A program made the translations under genes and the position numbers. Source: Rhodoferax sp. (GTDB lineage Bacteria > Pseudomonadota > Gammaproteobacteria > Burkholderiales > Burkholderiaceae_C). From it: DNA of 64,000 nt. Of the stretch, positions 1-12,251 are shown in pieces. The first letter of the stretch is position 1, and each line of letters begins with the position of its first letter. Under the pieces are notes generated by a model, which saw only the letters and a list, made by a program, of their open reading frames with translations, searched no databases and had not been told where the DNA came from. The stretch is from contig JAGRPL010000006.1 of NCBI GenBank assembly GCA_019449595.1, positions 233,451 through 297,450 of the forward strand, in the 5' to 3' direction.

Positions 1-1309
1 TTCCATGCCGAAATGGCTGCTACACGGCTTCGGTACTGCGCAGACAGCTCCAGTTTTGATAGCAGAGGCTGAAGGATGTTGTCTTCCACCCGCATCTGGT
101 AGTGGGTGGTGTCGCGCCGGGCACCGGACCCTGCGATGGCTTCGCTGCTGTACAGGTTGCGCAGGCGCACATCCAGCGGGTCCATGTCCAGCGCACGGGC
201 GATGTCGCCCATGATGGTCTCGATCACGATTACGCCCTGCGGCCCGCCAAAGCCGCGAAACGCGGTGTGGCTCTGGGTGTTCGTCTTGCAGCGGTAGGAG
301 GCAATCTCCACGTCCGACAGGTAGTAGGCGTTGTCGGCGTGGAAGAGGGCGCGGTCGGCCACCGGCCCGGAGAGGTCTGCACTGAAGCCGCAGTTGGCGG
401 CCATTACCAGCTTGAGCGCGGTCAGGCGCCCGGTGGCGTCAAAGCCGGCGGTGTAGTCGAAGGTGAAGGGGTGGCGCTTGCCGGTGATGAGGAAGTCGTC
501 GTCGCGGTCCAGCCGCAGCTTCACCGGGCAGTGCAGCTTGTGCGCGGCAACGGCGGCCCACACCGCCAGGTGCCCGGCCTGCGTTTCCTTGCCGCCAAAG
601 CCGCCGCCCATGCGCCGGCACTCCACGCGCACGGCGTGGTTGTCCAGCCCCAGGGCGTGGGCCACCCAGTGCTGTACCTCGCCGGGGTGCTGCGTGCTGC
701 TGTGAATGAGCCACTGGTTCTGTTCCTGCGGCAGGGCGTACGCCACCTGGCCTTCCAGGTAGAAATGTTCCTGGCCCCCCACCTCCAGCGTGCCGTCCAG
801 GCGGTGCGGCGCGCCAGCCAGGGCGGCGCTGGCATCGCCCCGGCGCACGAACACCGGGGGCAGCACATAGCTCTGGGCCGTGAGCGCGTCCCGTACGGTC
901 AGGATGGCGGGCAGGGCTTCGATGCGCAGCGCAACCGCGCGCGCGGCGCGGCGCGCCTGCACCAGGCTGCGGGCGACCACCAGGCCGACGACCTGGCCAA
1001 CATACTGCACAGTGTCGACGGCAAACACCGGCTCGTCGCCGGCAAAGGCGGCCAGCATGGGGTCGCCCGGAATGTCGGCGGCCAGCACCACGTCCACCAC
1101 GCCGGGCAGGGCCCGCGCGGCGGCGGTGTCCACGCCCAGCAGACGGCCATGCGCCACCGTGGACAGGATGGGCGCGGCGTGCAGCGTGCCGCGCAGCTCT
1201 GGAATGTCGTCCACGTAGCGGGCGCTGCCGGCCACGTGCGCGGCGGCGCTCTCGTGCGCCAGCGCGGTGCCGCTGGCACCCCGGTGGAGTGGCGAAGCCG
1301 GGCGGGCCG

Positions 1310-1313
<4 letters not shown>
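1..1313 (-). CDS. xdhB: Xanthine dehydrogenase molybdenum-binding subunit, C-terminus truncated by window edge
   Basis: Translation of the minus strand from ATG at 1313 (MTARPASPLHRGASGTALAHESAAAHVAGSARYVDDIPELRGTLHAAPIL...) has xanthine dehydrogenase large subunit character; ATGA overlap with upstream xdhA. Confidence 0.9.
8..63 (-). repeat. Dispersed GCTAT/GCGCA repeat, copy 1 (inside xdhB)
   Basis: Minus strand GCTATCAAAACTGGAGCTGTCTGCGCAGTACCGAAGCCGTG... Confidence 0.65.
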
Positions 1314-2794
<1,481 letters not shown>

Positions 2795-2908
2795 GGGCAC
2801 TAGCATAGAGCACAATTTCACCCCTTGCAGGGGCTGGCCGGTGTGGCCGGCATGAGCGTGTACAGTGAGCGCCTGCAACCCAAAACAACGAGCAGAATTT
2901 CCTCCAGC

Positions 2909-4450
2909 ATGGCAATCCCCAGACTCCAATTAACGGGCATCACCAAGGCGTACCCCGGCGTGGTGGCCAACAGCGACGTGTCGCTGACCGTCATGCCCGG
3001 CGAAATCCATGCCGTGCTGGGCGAGAACGGCGCCGGCAAATCGACCCTGATGAAAATCATCTACGGCGCCGTCAAGCCCGATGCCGGCGAGGTGCGCATC
3101 AACGGCCAGGTGATGCAGATCCGCAACCCCAAGGAAGCGCGGGCCAACGGCATCAACATGGTGTTCCAGCACTTCAACCTGTTCGACACCATGACCGTGG
3201 CCGAGAACGTGTGGCTGGGGCTGACGCGCAGCTCGCTGGAGCAGGTCAGCGCCGCCATCCAGGGCAAGGCCGCCGAATACGGGCTGGACGTGGACCCGGC
3301 GCGCCCGGTGCACACGCTCAGCGTGGGCGAGATGCAGCGGGTGGAGATCATCCGCGCCCTGCTGACCCGCCCGGAGCTGCTGATCCTGGACGAGCCCACC
3401 TCGGTGCTCACGCCCCAGGCGGTGGAGAAACTCTTTGTGGTGCTCAGGAAGCTTGCCAGCGAGGGCTGCAGCATCCTCTATATCAGCCACAAGCTGCATG
3501 AAATCCGCGCGCTGTGCACCGCCTGCACCGTGCTGCGCGGCGGCAAGGTCACCGGCGTGTGCGATCCATCGCAGGAATCCAATGCCTCGCTGTCGCGCCT
3601 GATGATCGGTGCCGAGCCGCCCCTGCTGGAGCGCCGGGTGCGCCAGGCCGGCGCGCCGGTGCTGACGGTCAAGGGCCTGAGCCTGCCGCGCGAGGACCAG
3701 TTTGGCGTGGACCTGCACGGCATCGACCTGCAGGTGCGCGCCGGCGAGGTGGTCGGTGTGGCCGGCGTGTCCGGCAACGGCCAGAAGGAATTGCTGTATG
3801 CCCTGTCGGGCGAGGACACGCGCGCGCCCCGGGGCAGCGTGCATGTGGGCGCGGTGGACGTGGCCGCGCTGCACCCGGGCCAGCGGCGCCAGCTGGGCCT
3901 GCACTTCGTGCCCGAGGAGCGGCTGGGGCGCGGCGCGGTGCCTACGCTGAGCCTGGCCCACAACCTGCTGCTCACGCGTACCGAGTCCGTTTCCATGCCC
4001 CGTTTTGCCGGCGGCTGGATCCGGCTGCGCAAGCTGGAGGCCCATGCCGCGCGCCTCATCAAGCAGTTCATGGTCAAGGCGAGCGGGCCGCAATCGGCCG
4101 CCCGTGCGCTGTCGGGCGGCAACCTGCAGAAGTTCATCGTGGGCCGCGAGATCGACGCGCAGCCCACGCTGCTCATCGTGTCGCAGCCCACCTGGGGGGT
4201 GGATGTGGGCGCTGCGGCGCAGATTCGCGGGGAACTGCTGGCCCTGCGCGACGCCGGTTGCGCCGTGCTGGTGGTGAGCGAAGAACTGGACGAATTGTTT
4301 GAAGTGTGCGACCGGCTGCATGTGATTGCACGCGGGCGGCTGTCGCCGTCGGTACCGGTTGCCGAAGCATCGGTGGAAAAAATGGGGGAATGGATGAGTG
4401 GCTTGTGGACGGCGGCCGATCAGGGTGGGGTGCAACATGCTCAAGCTTGA
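2909..4450 (+). CDS. BMP-type (nucleoside) ABC transporter, duplicated ATP-binding protein
   Basis: Two ABC domains; Walker A GENGAGKST, signature LSVGEMQRVEI, LILDEPTSVLTP; followed by two permeases and a BMP lipoprotein. Confidence 0.93.
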   Translation: MAIPRLQLTGITKAYPGVVANSDVSLTVMPGEIHAVLGENGAGKSTLMKIIYGAVKPDAGEVRINGQVMQIRNPKEARANGINMVFQHFNLFDTMTVAENVWLGLTRSSLEQVSAAIQGKAAEYGLDVDPARPVHTLSVGEMQRVEIIRALLTRPELLILDEPTSVLTPQAVEKLFVVLRKLASEGCSILYISHKLHEIRALCTACTVLRGGKVTGVCDPSQESNASLSRLMIGAEPPLLERRVRQAGAPVLTVKGLSLPREDQFGVDLHGIDLQVRAGEVVGVAGVSGNGQKELLYALSGEDTRAPRGSVHVGAVDVAALHPGQRRQLGLHFVPEERLGRGAVPTLSLAHNLLLTRTESVSMPRFAGGWIRLRKLEAHAARLIKQFMVKASGPQSAARALSGGNLQKFIVGREIDAQPTLLIVSQPTWGVDVGAAAQIRGELLALRDAGCAVLVVSEELDELFEVCDRLHVIARGRLSPSVPVAEASVEKMGEWMSGLWTAADQGGVQHAQA

Positions 4451-5507
4451 ATCCCGGCCCCAACCTTCGCGCCTGTGGAGCTACGCCTCGCCCGTGCTGG
4501 CACTGGCGTGCACGGTCGTCATCGGCGTCGTGCTGTTTGCGCTGCTGGGCAAGGACCCGGTGCGCGGCCTGCAGATCTTCTTCTGGGAGCCCATCCGCAG
4601 CGGCTATGCGCTCGGTGAGCTGGTGGTCAAGGCCACGCCGCTGCTGCTGATCGCGCTGGGCCTGGCGGTGTGCTTTCGCTCCAACGTGTGGAACATCGGC
4701 GCCGAGGGCCAGTACATCCTGGGCGCGATTGCCGCCAGCGGCATCGCCCTGCAGGCCGACAGCAGCACCGGGGGCTGGATTGTGGTGCCCGTGCTGCTGG
4801 CCGGTGTGCTGGGCGGCATGGTGTGGGCTGGCATCACCGCGCTGCTGCGCGACCGTTTCAACGCCAATGAAATCCTGGTGAGCCTGATGCTGGTGTACGT
4901 GGCCGTGCAGGTGCTCGGGTATCTGGTTTTCGGCCCCTGGAAAGACCCGATGGGCTACAACTTCCCCCAGACCAAGAGCTTCGAAGCCGTTACCCGCATT
5001 CCCCGCCTGTTTGCCGGTTCGCGCATGAACATCGGGCTGCTGTTCGCCCTGCTGGGTGTGGCCGGCATCTGGGTGTTCCTGTTTCGCACCCGTGCCGGCT
5101 TTGCCCTCCAGGTGGGCGGGCTGGCGCCGGCTGCGGCGCGCTACGCCGGGTTTTCCTCGCGCCGCGCCCTGTGGACGGCGCTGCTGATCTCCGGGGGCAT
5201 GGCGGGTCTGGCCGGTGCGCTGGAGGTGGCCGGCCCCATCGGCCAGCTCACGCCCTACGTGCCGGCGGGCTATGGTTTCGCCGCCATCATCGTGGCCTAT
5301 GTGGGGCGCCTGCACCCGGTGGGCATGGTGTTCTCGGCCATTCTCATGAGCATGTTCTACATCGGCGGTGAGCTGGCGCAGTCGCGCCTGGGCCTGCCCA
5401 AATCGCTCACGGGCGTGTTCCAGGGGCTGCTGCTGTTTACCCTGCTGGCCTGCGACACCCTGGTGAATTACCGGCTGCGCTGGCTGGCCGATGGAGGAAA
5501 GAAATAA
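4437..5507 (+). CDS. ABC transporter permease (BMP/nucleoside type)
   Basis: Hydrophobic protein with NVWNIGAEGQYILGAIAASG motif; overlaps flanking genes. Confidence 0.9.
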   Translation: MLKLESRPQPSRLWSYASPVLALACTVVIGVVLFALLGKDPVRGLQIFFWEPIRSGYALGELVVKATPLLLIALGLAVCFRSNVWNIGAEGQYILGAIAASGIALQADSSTGGWIVVPVLLAGVLGGMVWAGITALLRDRFNANEILVSLMLVYVAVQVLGYLVFGPWKDPMGYNFPQTKSFEAVTRIPRLFAGSRMNIGLLFALLGVAGIWVFLFRTRAGFALQVGGLAPAAARYAGFSSRRALWTALLISGGMAGLAGALEVAGPIGQLTPYVPAGYGFAAIIVAYVGRLHPVGMVFSAILMSMFYIGGELAQSRLGLPKSLTGVFQGLLLFTLLACDTLVNYRLRWLADGGKK

Positions 5508-6427
5508 TGGAAGCCTATGCATTGCTGATCGCCTCAACCCTCAATGCCGGCACCGTGCTGGCCATTGCCGCGCTGGGGCTGCTGATCAACGAGAAGGCCG
5601 GCATCGTCAACCTGGGCGCCGAAGGCATGATGCTGTGCGCGGCCATAGCCGGCTTTGCCACCGTGGTGCACACCGGGAGCGACAGCCTGGGCTTCGTGGC
5701 CGGTCTGGCCGCCGGGGCGCTCTTGGCGGCGGTATTCGGGGGGCTGGTGATCTGGCTCAACACCAACCAGTACGCCACCGGGCTGGCGCTGAGCCTGTTT
5801 GGTGCCGGCTTTTCGGCCTTTGCCGGCATTGGTTACGTGCAGGCCAAGATTCCCGAGCGTCCCAGCTTCGCCGTGCCGTTCCTGTCCGACATTCCGCTGG
5901 TCGGCCCGGCGCTGTTTCGCCAGCATCCGCTGGTGTACCTGACCATGGCGTTCGTGGCGGGCCTGATCTGGTTCCTGTACCGCACCCGCTCCGGCCTGGT
6001 GCTGCGCAGCGTGGGCGAGAACCCGGAGTCCGCCCATGCGCTGGGCTACCCGGTGCGCTGGATCCGCTTGGGCGCCGTGGTGGTGGGTGGGGCGCTGTGC
6101 GGCCTGGCGGGTGCCTACATCTCCATCGTCTATACACCGCTGTGGACGGAGGGCATGGTGGCGGGCAAGGGCTGGATCGCGCTGGCCCTCACCACCTTTG
6201 CCACCTGGCGCCCGGCACGGGTCTTGCTGGGTGCCTACCTGTTCGGGGGCGTCACCATGCTGCAATTCCACTTGCAGGGCATGGGTGTGGAAATGCCCAG
6301 CCAGTTCCTGACCATGTTGCCCTACCTCGCCACCATCGTGGTGCTGGCCCTGATCTCGCGCAATCCGCGCTGGATTCGGATTAACATGCCAGCTTCGATT
6401 GGAAGGCCGTTTTACCCTGGCACCTAG
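5507..6427 (+). CDS. ABC transporter permease (BMP/nucleoside type)
   Basis: NEKAGIVNLGAEGMMLCAAIAGF motif; translationally coupled to the preceding permease. Confidence 0.92.
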   Translation: MEAYALLIASTLNAGTVLAIAALGLLINEKAGIVNLGAEGMMLCAAIAGFATVVHTGSDSLGFVAGLAAGALLAAVFGGLVIWLNTNQYATGLALSLFGAGFSAFAGIGYVQAKIPERPSFAVPFLSDIPLVGPALFRQHPLVYLTMAFVAGLIWFLYRTRSGLVLRSVGENPESAHALGYPVRWIRLGAVVVGGALCGLAGAYISIVYTPLWTEGMVAGKGWIALALTTFATWRPARVLLGAYLFGGVTMLQFHLQGMGVEMPSQFLTMLPYLATIVVLALISRNPRWIRINMPASIGRPFYPGT

Positions 6428-6486
6428 ACTGTGGAATGCTGCCCCGGATTTTTCGTCCTTAACTGACCTTTCTAGAAGGAACTGAC

Positions 6487-7641
6487 ATGACCGATTTGCA
6501 AAAACGTGCGCTGCTGAAAGTGGCAGCGCTGACCGCTGTGGCCAGCGCTGCGCTGGTAGGTTGCGGCAAGAAGGAAGAGCCGGCACCGGCGCCCGCTCCC
6601 GCGCCGGCCGCTTCGGCGCCCGCGCCCAAGCCGGCACCGCTGAAAATTGCGTTTGCCTACGTGGGCCCGGTGGGCGACGGTGGCTGGAGCTTCGCCCACG
6701 ACAACGGCCGCAAGGCGGTGGAGAAGGAATTTGGTGACAAGGTCGCCACGACCTTTGTGGAGAGCGTGGCGGAGTCGGCCGACGCCGAGCGCGTGTTCCG
6801 CGACATGGTGGGCCAGGGCAACAAGCTGATTTTCGGCACCACGTTTGGCTACATGGAGCCCATGCTCAAGGTCGCGGCCGACAACAAGGATGTGCATTTC
6901 GAGCACGCCACCGGCTACAAGACCGCCGAGAACATGAGCACCTATGACAGCCGCACCTACGAAGGCGCGTACATGGCAGGCGTGATTGCCGGCAAGATGA
7001 GCAAGACCGGCACGCTGGGCGTGGTGGCCTCGGTGCCAATTCCCGAAGTGATCCGCAACATCAACAGCTTCACGCTGGGTGCCCAGAGCAGCAACCCCAA
7101 GATCAAGACCAAGGTGGTGTGGGTCAACGAGTGGTTCAACCCGCCCAAGGAAACCGAAGCCGCCACCAGCCTGATCAACGGCGGTGCCGACGTGCTGTTC
7201 CAGAACACCGACTCGCCGGCCGTGCTCAAGACCGCGCAGGACAAGGGTAAGCGCGCCTTCGGCTGGGATTCCGACATGACCGCCTACGGTCCCAAGGCCC
7301 ACCTGGCGTCTTCCATCATCAACTGGGGTCCCTACTACATCAAGACCGTCAAGGACGCGCTGGATGGCAAGTCGGTGAGCGGACAGAGCTGGTGGGGCGT
7401 GAAGGAAGGCGCTATTGACATCGTGTCCATTGCCGACGACGTGCCGGCCGAAACCAAGGCCAAGGTCGACGAGGTGAAGGCCGGCCTGAAGGACGGCAGC
7501 TTCGTCATCTGGAAGGGCCCGATCGTGGACAACACCGGCAAGGTGCAGATTGCCAAGGACGCCGTGGCGGACGACAAGTTCCTGGGCGGTCTGAATTTCT
7601 ACGTCAAGGGCGTGGAAGGCAAGATCCCAGGCGGCAAGTAA
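6487..7641 (+). CDS. BMP family ABC transporter substrate-binding lipoprotein
   Basis: Lipobox LVGC then Ala/Pro linker; KIAFAYVGPVGDGGWSFAHDNGR...; SD AGAAGGA upstream. Confidence 0.92.
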   Translation: MTDLQKRALLKVAALTAVASAALVGCGKKEEPAPAPAPAPAASAPAPKPAPLKIAFAYVGPVGDGGWSFAHDNGRKAVEKEFGDKVATTFVESVAESADAERVFRDMVGQGNKLIFGTTFGYMEPMLKVAADNKDVHFEHATGYKTAENMSTYDSRTYEGAYMAGVIAGKMSKTGTLGVVASVPIPEVIRNINSFTLGAQSSNPKIKTKVVWVNEWFNPPKETEAATSLINGGADVLFQNTDSPAVLKTAQDKGKRAFGWDSDMTAYGPKAHLASSIINWGPYYIKTVKDALDGKSVSGQSWWGVKEGAIDIVSIADDVPAETKAKVDEVKAGLKDGSFVIWKGPIVDNTGKVQIAKDAVADDKFLGGLNFYVKGVEGKIPGGK

Positions 7642-7656
7642 GCCTTACCGCACTGC

Positions 7657-7687
7657 AAAAAGGCCGCTCTCGAGCGGCCTTTTTTTA
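7657..7687 (+). terminator. Rho-independent terminator of the BMP operon
   Basis: AAAAAGGCCGCTCTCGAGCGGCCTTTTTTT. Confidence 0.9.
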
Positions 7688-10060
7688 TTGGGCGGACGGT
7701 GACCCTTGGGGGGTGCTATCCGGTGGCGCGGCCGGGGCGGCGTCGGCCTCGGATGTGCCGGTTTCCGGTTGCAGCAGCTGGTCTATTTTTTCCTGCAGGG
7801 GATCGGGTTCGGTGGGCAGTTCGGGCGCGGCGGGCGCCGACGCCGGCGGCTGTGCAGCGCGCTGCGGTGCGGGGGCCTGGGCCGGCGGGCTGGCAAACAG
7901 GCCCACGATCCAGGCGCGGAATTGCCGCAACCAGCGCCGCAACGGGTTGCTGTCGGGTGGCTCCTCGAAGCGGATGCGCGGATCGATGAGGCGTGCGTGC
8001 AGCGCCTTGCCGAAGAAGTCGCCCACCATGGGCAGGGCGCTGTGGGCACCCTGGCCCCAGTAGTCGCTGCGCAGCGTGATGCGGCTGTCATCGAACCCGA
8101 CCCAGGCGCCGGCCACGAGCTGCGGGTGCATCAGGATGAACCAGCCGTCGGCGTTGTCCTGCGTGGTGCCGGTCTTGCCGGCGACATCGGCGCGGATGCC
8201 AAAGCGGCGGCGGATGTCGGCTCCGGTGCCGCGGTCAATGACACCCCGCAGGGTGTCGAGCAGGGTGTAGGTCACGTCCGGCGGGAGGGCCGGCTCCGGG
8301 GTGGGCGGAGCGAAGGCTTCGATCACCCGGCCGTTGCGGTCCTCGATGCGGGTGACCAGCACCGGTTCGGTGTAGCTGCCGCCATTGGCAATGGTGCCGT
8401 AGGCCGCGACCATTTCCTTCAGGGTGACCGGGCTGGTGCCCAGCGCGAGCGAGGGCACCTCTTCCAGTCTGCTCTGGCGCACGCCCATGGCGCGGGCGAG
8501 GCGGGCCACCTTGACCGGGCCGGTTTCCTGCATCAGCTGGGCGGTGATGGTGTTCTTCGACTGCGCCAGTGCGTCGCGCAGGCGCATCGCCTGGCCACTG
8601 GGGGGCGTGCTGTCGCCGGGCCGCCAGATTTCACCGCCGCCAACGGCGATCTCCACGGCCTGGTCGACCAGGGTGTCATCCGGGCTCTTGCCTTGGCGGA
8701 AGGCTTCGCCGTACACGAAGGGCTTGAAGGTCGAGCCGGGCTGGCGGCGCGCCTGCTGGACATGGTCAAAGGCGCTTTGCTCGAAGTCGCGGCTGCCGAC
8801 CCAGGCCTTGACCTGGCCGTTGTGCGGGTCCAGCGCCAGAAAGCCGGCCTGCACCAGGGTCTTCTGCTGGCGTAGCGCCCGCAGGAAGGACGCGTCGGTC
8901 TGCAGCTGCTGGATGGCCTGCTCGTGCGTCAGGCCGGTGGCACGGGCAGCGCTGTAGGGCGCCGATTCGCGCAGCAAGGCCTGGACCAGGCTGCTGTTGG
9001 CGCTCCACGCCGAGCGCGAGGCCCACGCGCCGTTGGCCACGTTCTGCAGGAGCCGGCCCTGGCGCGCAACGGCCTGGTTGGCCAGGGCCTGCAACCGGGA
9101 GTCCAGGGTGGTGTACACGACCAGCCCGTCGTTGTAGATGTTGTAGTCGTTGCGGTCGGCCCAGGCGATCAGCCATTTGCGCACCTGCTGGGCGAAATGG
9201 GGGGCGGGCCCCGCCGGTTCGGTCTGCCGTTCAAAGTCGATGTTCAGGGGCTTCTTGCGCAGCGATTCGTACTGGGCCGGCGCCAGCTTCCCGCGCTTGA
9301 CCAGCTGCGCGAGCACGGTGTTGCGGCGCTGCAGGGCGCGTTCGGGGTTCAGCACCGGGTTGTAGTAGCTGTTGCCCTTGAGCATGCCGATGAGGGTGGC
9401 GCTTTCCAGCACGTCCAGCGCGTGGGCCGAGGTGCCGAAATAGGTGCGCGCCGCCATCTCGATGCCGTAGGCGTTGTAGAGAAAGGGAACCGTGTTGAGG
9501 TAGGTCTCCAGGATTTCGTCCTTGGAGTAGACGAACTCGATCTTCAGGGCGGTGATGGCTTCCTTGATCTTGCGCGTGAGGGTGGGCGAGCGGCCAATGT
9601 CTTCGGGGTACAGGTTGCGTGCCAGCTGCTGGGTCAGGGTGGAGCCGCCCTGTCGGGTGCCGCCAAAGGTGCTGAGCAGCGCCGCTCCGGTGCGGCGCCA
9701 GTCCAGACCGTGGTGGCTGTAGAAGCGGTGGTCTTCCGTGGCGATCAGGGCGTCGATCACATGCGGGGAGACGTCGGACAGTGCCACCCATTCGCGGTTG
9801 GCGGGCTTGAGCTCGGCCAGCAGCTTGCCGTCGGCCGAGAGGATGTGCGCCGGCTGCTCCGTGGCCACTTTGCGGATGTCGCGGATGCTGGGGGTAAACG
9901 GAATCAGCACCAGCACATACACCAGCACCAGGGCCGGCACGGCCAGCAGCGCATGGGCCACTTCCCGGCGGGAAGCGTTGCGCGCACGGGCCAGCACCGG
10001 GGCAAGGCGGGCTGCTGCGGCGCGCAGCGCCTGTGGGATGGCAGAGAGTGGGGTTGGCAT
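7685..10060 (-). CDS. Class A penicillin-binding protein (transglycosylase/transpeptidase)
   Basis: EDHRFYSHHGLD, QGGSTLTQQLARNLY, RQPGSTFKPFVYGEA, GKTGTTQDNADGWF motifs. Confidence 0.92.
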   Translation of the reverse strand: MPTPLSAIPQALRAAAARLAPVLARARNASRREVAHALLAVPALVLVYVLVLIPFTPSIRDIRKVATEQPAHILSADGKLLAELKPANREWVALSDVSPHVIDALIATEDHRFYSHHGLDWRRTGAALLSTFGGTRQGGSTLTQQLARNLYPEDIGRSPTLTRKIKEAITALKIEFVYSKDEILETYLNTVPFLYNAYGIEMAARTYFGTSAHALDVLESATLIGMLKGNSYYNPVLNPERALQRRNTVLAQLVKRGKLAPAQYESLRKKPLNIDFERQTEPAGPAPHFAQQVRKWLIAWADRNDYNIYNDGLVVYTTLDSRLQALANQAVARQGRLLQNVANGAWASRSAWSANSSLVQALLRESAPYSAARATGLTHEQAIQQLQTDASFLRALRQQKTLVQAGFLALDPHNGQVKAWVGSRDFEQSAFDHVQQARRQPGSTFKPFVYGEAFRQGKSPDDTLVDQAVEIAVGGGEIWRPGDSTPPSGQAMRLRDALAQSKNTITAQLMQETGPVKVARLARAMGVRQSRLEEVPSLALGTSPVTLKEMVAAYGTIANGGSYTEPVLVTRIEDRNGRVIEAFAPPTPEPALPPDVTYTLLDTLRGVIDRGTGADIRRRFGIRADVAGKTGTTQDNADGWFILMHPQLVAGAWVGFDDSRITLRSDYWGQGAHSALPMVGDFFGKALHARLIDPRIRFEEPPDSNPLRRWLRQFRAWIVGLFASPPAQAPAPQRAAQPPASAPAAPELPTEPDPLQEKIDQLLQPETGTSEADAAPAAPPDSTPQGSPSAQ

Positions 10061-10091
10061 GGACGGCACGGGGGCGGGACAGGGGCGCCGC

Positions 10092-11036
10092 TCAGGACCG
10101 GTGGCTCAGGGCCAGCGCCAGTGCCATCAACAAGCCGTTGGCGTTGGCGGCGGCAATGGTGGCCTGGATGGCCGGTGTCAGCCGTGCCGGCTGGTCGGCG
10201 TGGCGCAGCAGCCTGCGGCATGCGATGAACGATAGTGCGGCGGGTAACAGGCCCAGCGCACACAGCGCTGGCAAAGCCCCCGCCACCAGCGCCAGCGCCA
10301 GCCAGAGGTAGGCCGCGCCGGTCAGCAGCGGGTAGCCCCAGCGCGCCGTTTGTGTGCCCAGGCGCACGATCAGCGTGCGTTTGCCGGCCGCGGCATCGGC
10401 CAGCCGGTCCGGAAACTGGTTGAGGTACAGGATGGCGCCCACCAGCAGCGCAAACGGCAGGCCGGCCACCAGGGGCAGGGCCGCAAACGCCCCGCGCTGC
10501 ACGAAATCCGTTCCCAGCACCACCAGCAGCCAGCCGCCCACAATGGCCAGCTCCCCGACGCCGCGGGCCATCAGCTGCAGCGGTGGGGCCGAGTAGGCCC
10601 AGGCAATCAGCAGTCCGGCCAAGCCGATCAGCAGGAGCCCGCTGGCCGAGTGGGCGGTCAGCCACAGCCCGGCGGGAATTACCGCGGCCAGCAAGGTGTA
10701 GCCAAACAGCCGGGTGGCCTGCAGGCTCAGCACGCCGTTCTGGATGAAGCGGCTGCCACCGGTGAAGGGGAACAGGCGCTCCTGGTTGGCTGCATCCGTG
10801 CCGCTGAGCGCATCGTAGTAGTCGTTGACCACGTTGGCGCCGGCGTGGGCCATCAGGGCGAAGAGCACGGTGAGCACGGCCTTGGTCAAGTCGATCGCCA
10901 GGCCACCGGCGCTGGCGGCGCCCAGGCCGATCAGAACGCCGGCCAGCGTGACGCTGAGGAATGCGGGCCGGGTGGCGGCGAAGTAGGTGGCAAAGGGGTG
11001 GCTGGCGTGCAGCAGACTGGGTTCGCGTGGATTCAT
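10092..11036 (-). CDS. UbiA-family prenyltransferase, MenA-like (1,4-dihydroxy-2-naphthoate polyprenyltransferase-like)
   Basis: NVVNDYYDALSGTD prenyltransferase motif, multiple TM helices. Confidence 0.8.
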   Translation of the reverse strand: MNPREPSLLHASHPFATYFAATRPAFLSVTLAGVLIGLGAASAGGLAIDLTKAVLTVLFALMAHAGANVVNDYYDALSGTDAANQERLFPFTGGSRFIQNGVLSLQATRLFGYTLLAAVIPAGLWLTAHSASGLLLIGLAGLLIAWAYSAPPLQLMARGVGELAIVGGWLLVVLGTDFVQRGAFAALPLVAGLPFALLVGAILYLNQFPDRLADAAAGKRTLIVRLGTQTARWGYPLLTGAAYLWLALALVAGALPALCALGLLPAALSFIACRRLLRHADQPARLTPAIQATIAAANANGLLMALALALSHRS

Positions 11037-11083
11037 GGGGTAATCATGCCAGTTCGGTAACGGGAATTTGCTACCCTTGCGGC

Positions 11084-12223
11084 ATGAGCACACTCCCACT
11101 GGAACGCGCGACGCACGCCGCCGATGGCTCCGCCCACCGGCTCAACCTGGCCTTGCAGGGGGGCGGCTCGCATGGCGCCTTTACCTGGGGGGTGCTCGAC
11201 GCCCTGCTGGAAGATGGCCGCATTGCCCTGGAAGGCATCAGTGGCACCAGTGCCGGGGCCATGAATGCGGTGGCGCTGGCCCATGGCTTTGCGCAGAGCC
11301 TGGGCAAGCCGCAGGCCGATGCCCGCGAGGCCGCCCGGGAATCGCTGGCCAATTTCTGGAACGGGATTGTGGCCATGGGGGTGCTGGGGCAGGCGCAGCG
11401 CGCGCCGTTTGACCTGCTGTTTGGCCAGTTGGGTGGCAGCAGCAACCCGACGGCGCTGTGGGCCGACGCCATGACGCGGGCCTGGTCCAGCACGCTGTCG
11501 CCGTACCAGAGCAATCCGTTTGACCTCAACCCGCTGAAGAATTTTCTGGAAAGCCAGGTGGATTTTGAACGTCTGGCCGATCTCCAGGCACTCAAGGTGT
11601 TCGTGGTCGCCACCCGGGTGACGACCGGCAAGGCCGAGGTGTTTTCGGGCCGGCGGCTGACGGCCAAGGCCGTCATGGCCTCGGCGTGCCTGCCCATGGT
11701 GTTCCAGGCGGTGGAGATTGAGGGCGACCATTTCTGGGACGGAGGCTACTCGGGCAACCCTGCCATCCACCCACTGATCTACCAGTGCGCCAGCCGCGAC
11801 ATCATGCTGGTGCAGATCAATCCGATCCGCCGCGACAAGTTGCCCACCAACGCCAGCGACATCATGGACCGCCTGAATGAAATCACGTTCAACGCCGCGC
11901 TCATTGCGGAAATGCGGGCCATTGATTTCGTCAAGCGTCTGTTGAAGGAAGGCAAGCTCGATCCAACCCATTACAAGGACGTGCTGATGCACCGCATTGA
12001 TGGTGGCCAGGTCCTGGAGCAGTTCAGCGCCTCCACCAAGACCTCGACCGATGCCAAGCTGATCAAGTCCCTGCACGACCTCGGACGGGAATGCGCCCGG
12101 GAGTGGATGAGCCGGCACCACGCATCGCTCGGCGTGGCCGGTACAGTCAACATTGCCCGGGATTACCTGGACGACCTGCGCATGCCGGTGCAGGCCCATG
12201 GCGGCGGCCCTACCGCGGCGTGA
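11084..12223 (+). CDS. Patatin-like phospholipase family protein
   Basis: LALQGGGSHGAFTWGVLD...GISGTSAGAMNAV (GXSXG) and DGGYSGNP (DGG/A) motifs. Confidence 0.92.
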   Translation: MSTLPLERATHAADGSAHRLNLALQGGGSHGAFTWGVLDALLEDGRIALEGISGTSAGAMNAVALAHGFAQSLGKPQADAREAARESLANFWNGIVAMGVLGQAQRAPFDLLFGQLGGSSNPTALWADAMTRAWSSTLSPYQSNPFDLNPLKNFLESQVDFERLADLQALKVFVVATRVTTGKAEVFSGRRLTAKAVMASACLPMVFQAVEIEGDHFWDGGYSGNPAIHPLIYQCASRDIMLVQINPIRRDKLPTNASDIMDRLNEITFNAALIAEMRAIDFVKRLLKEGKLDPTHYKDVLMHRIDGGQVLEQFSASTKTSTDAKLIKSLHDLGRECAREWMSRHHASLGVAGTVNIARDYLDDLRMPVQAHGGGPTAA

Positions 12224-12251
12224 GCAGACAATGGTGTTCTGGAGATCAACC

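Noticed and set aside
7410-7420. GCGCTATTGACATCG in the BMP gene as another repeat copy
   Set aside because: Only a short partial match; the remainder of the consensus is absent
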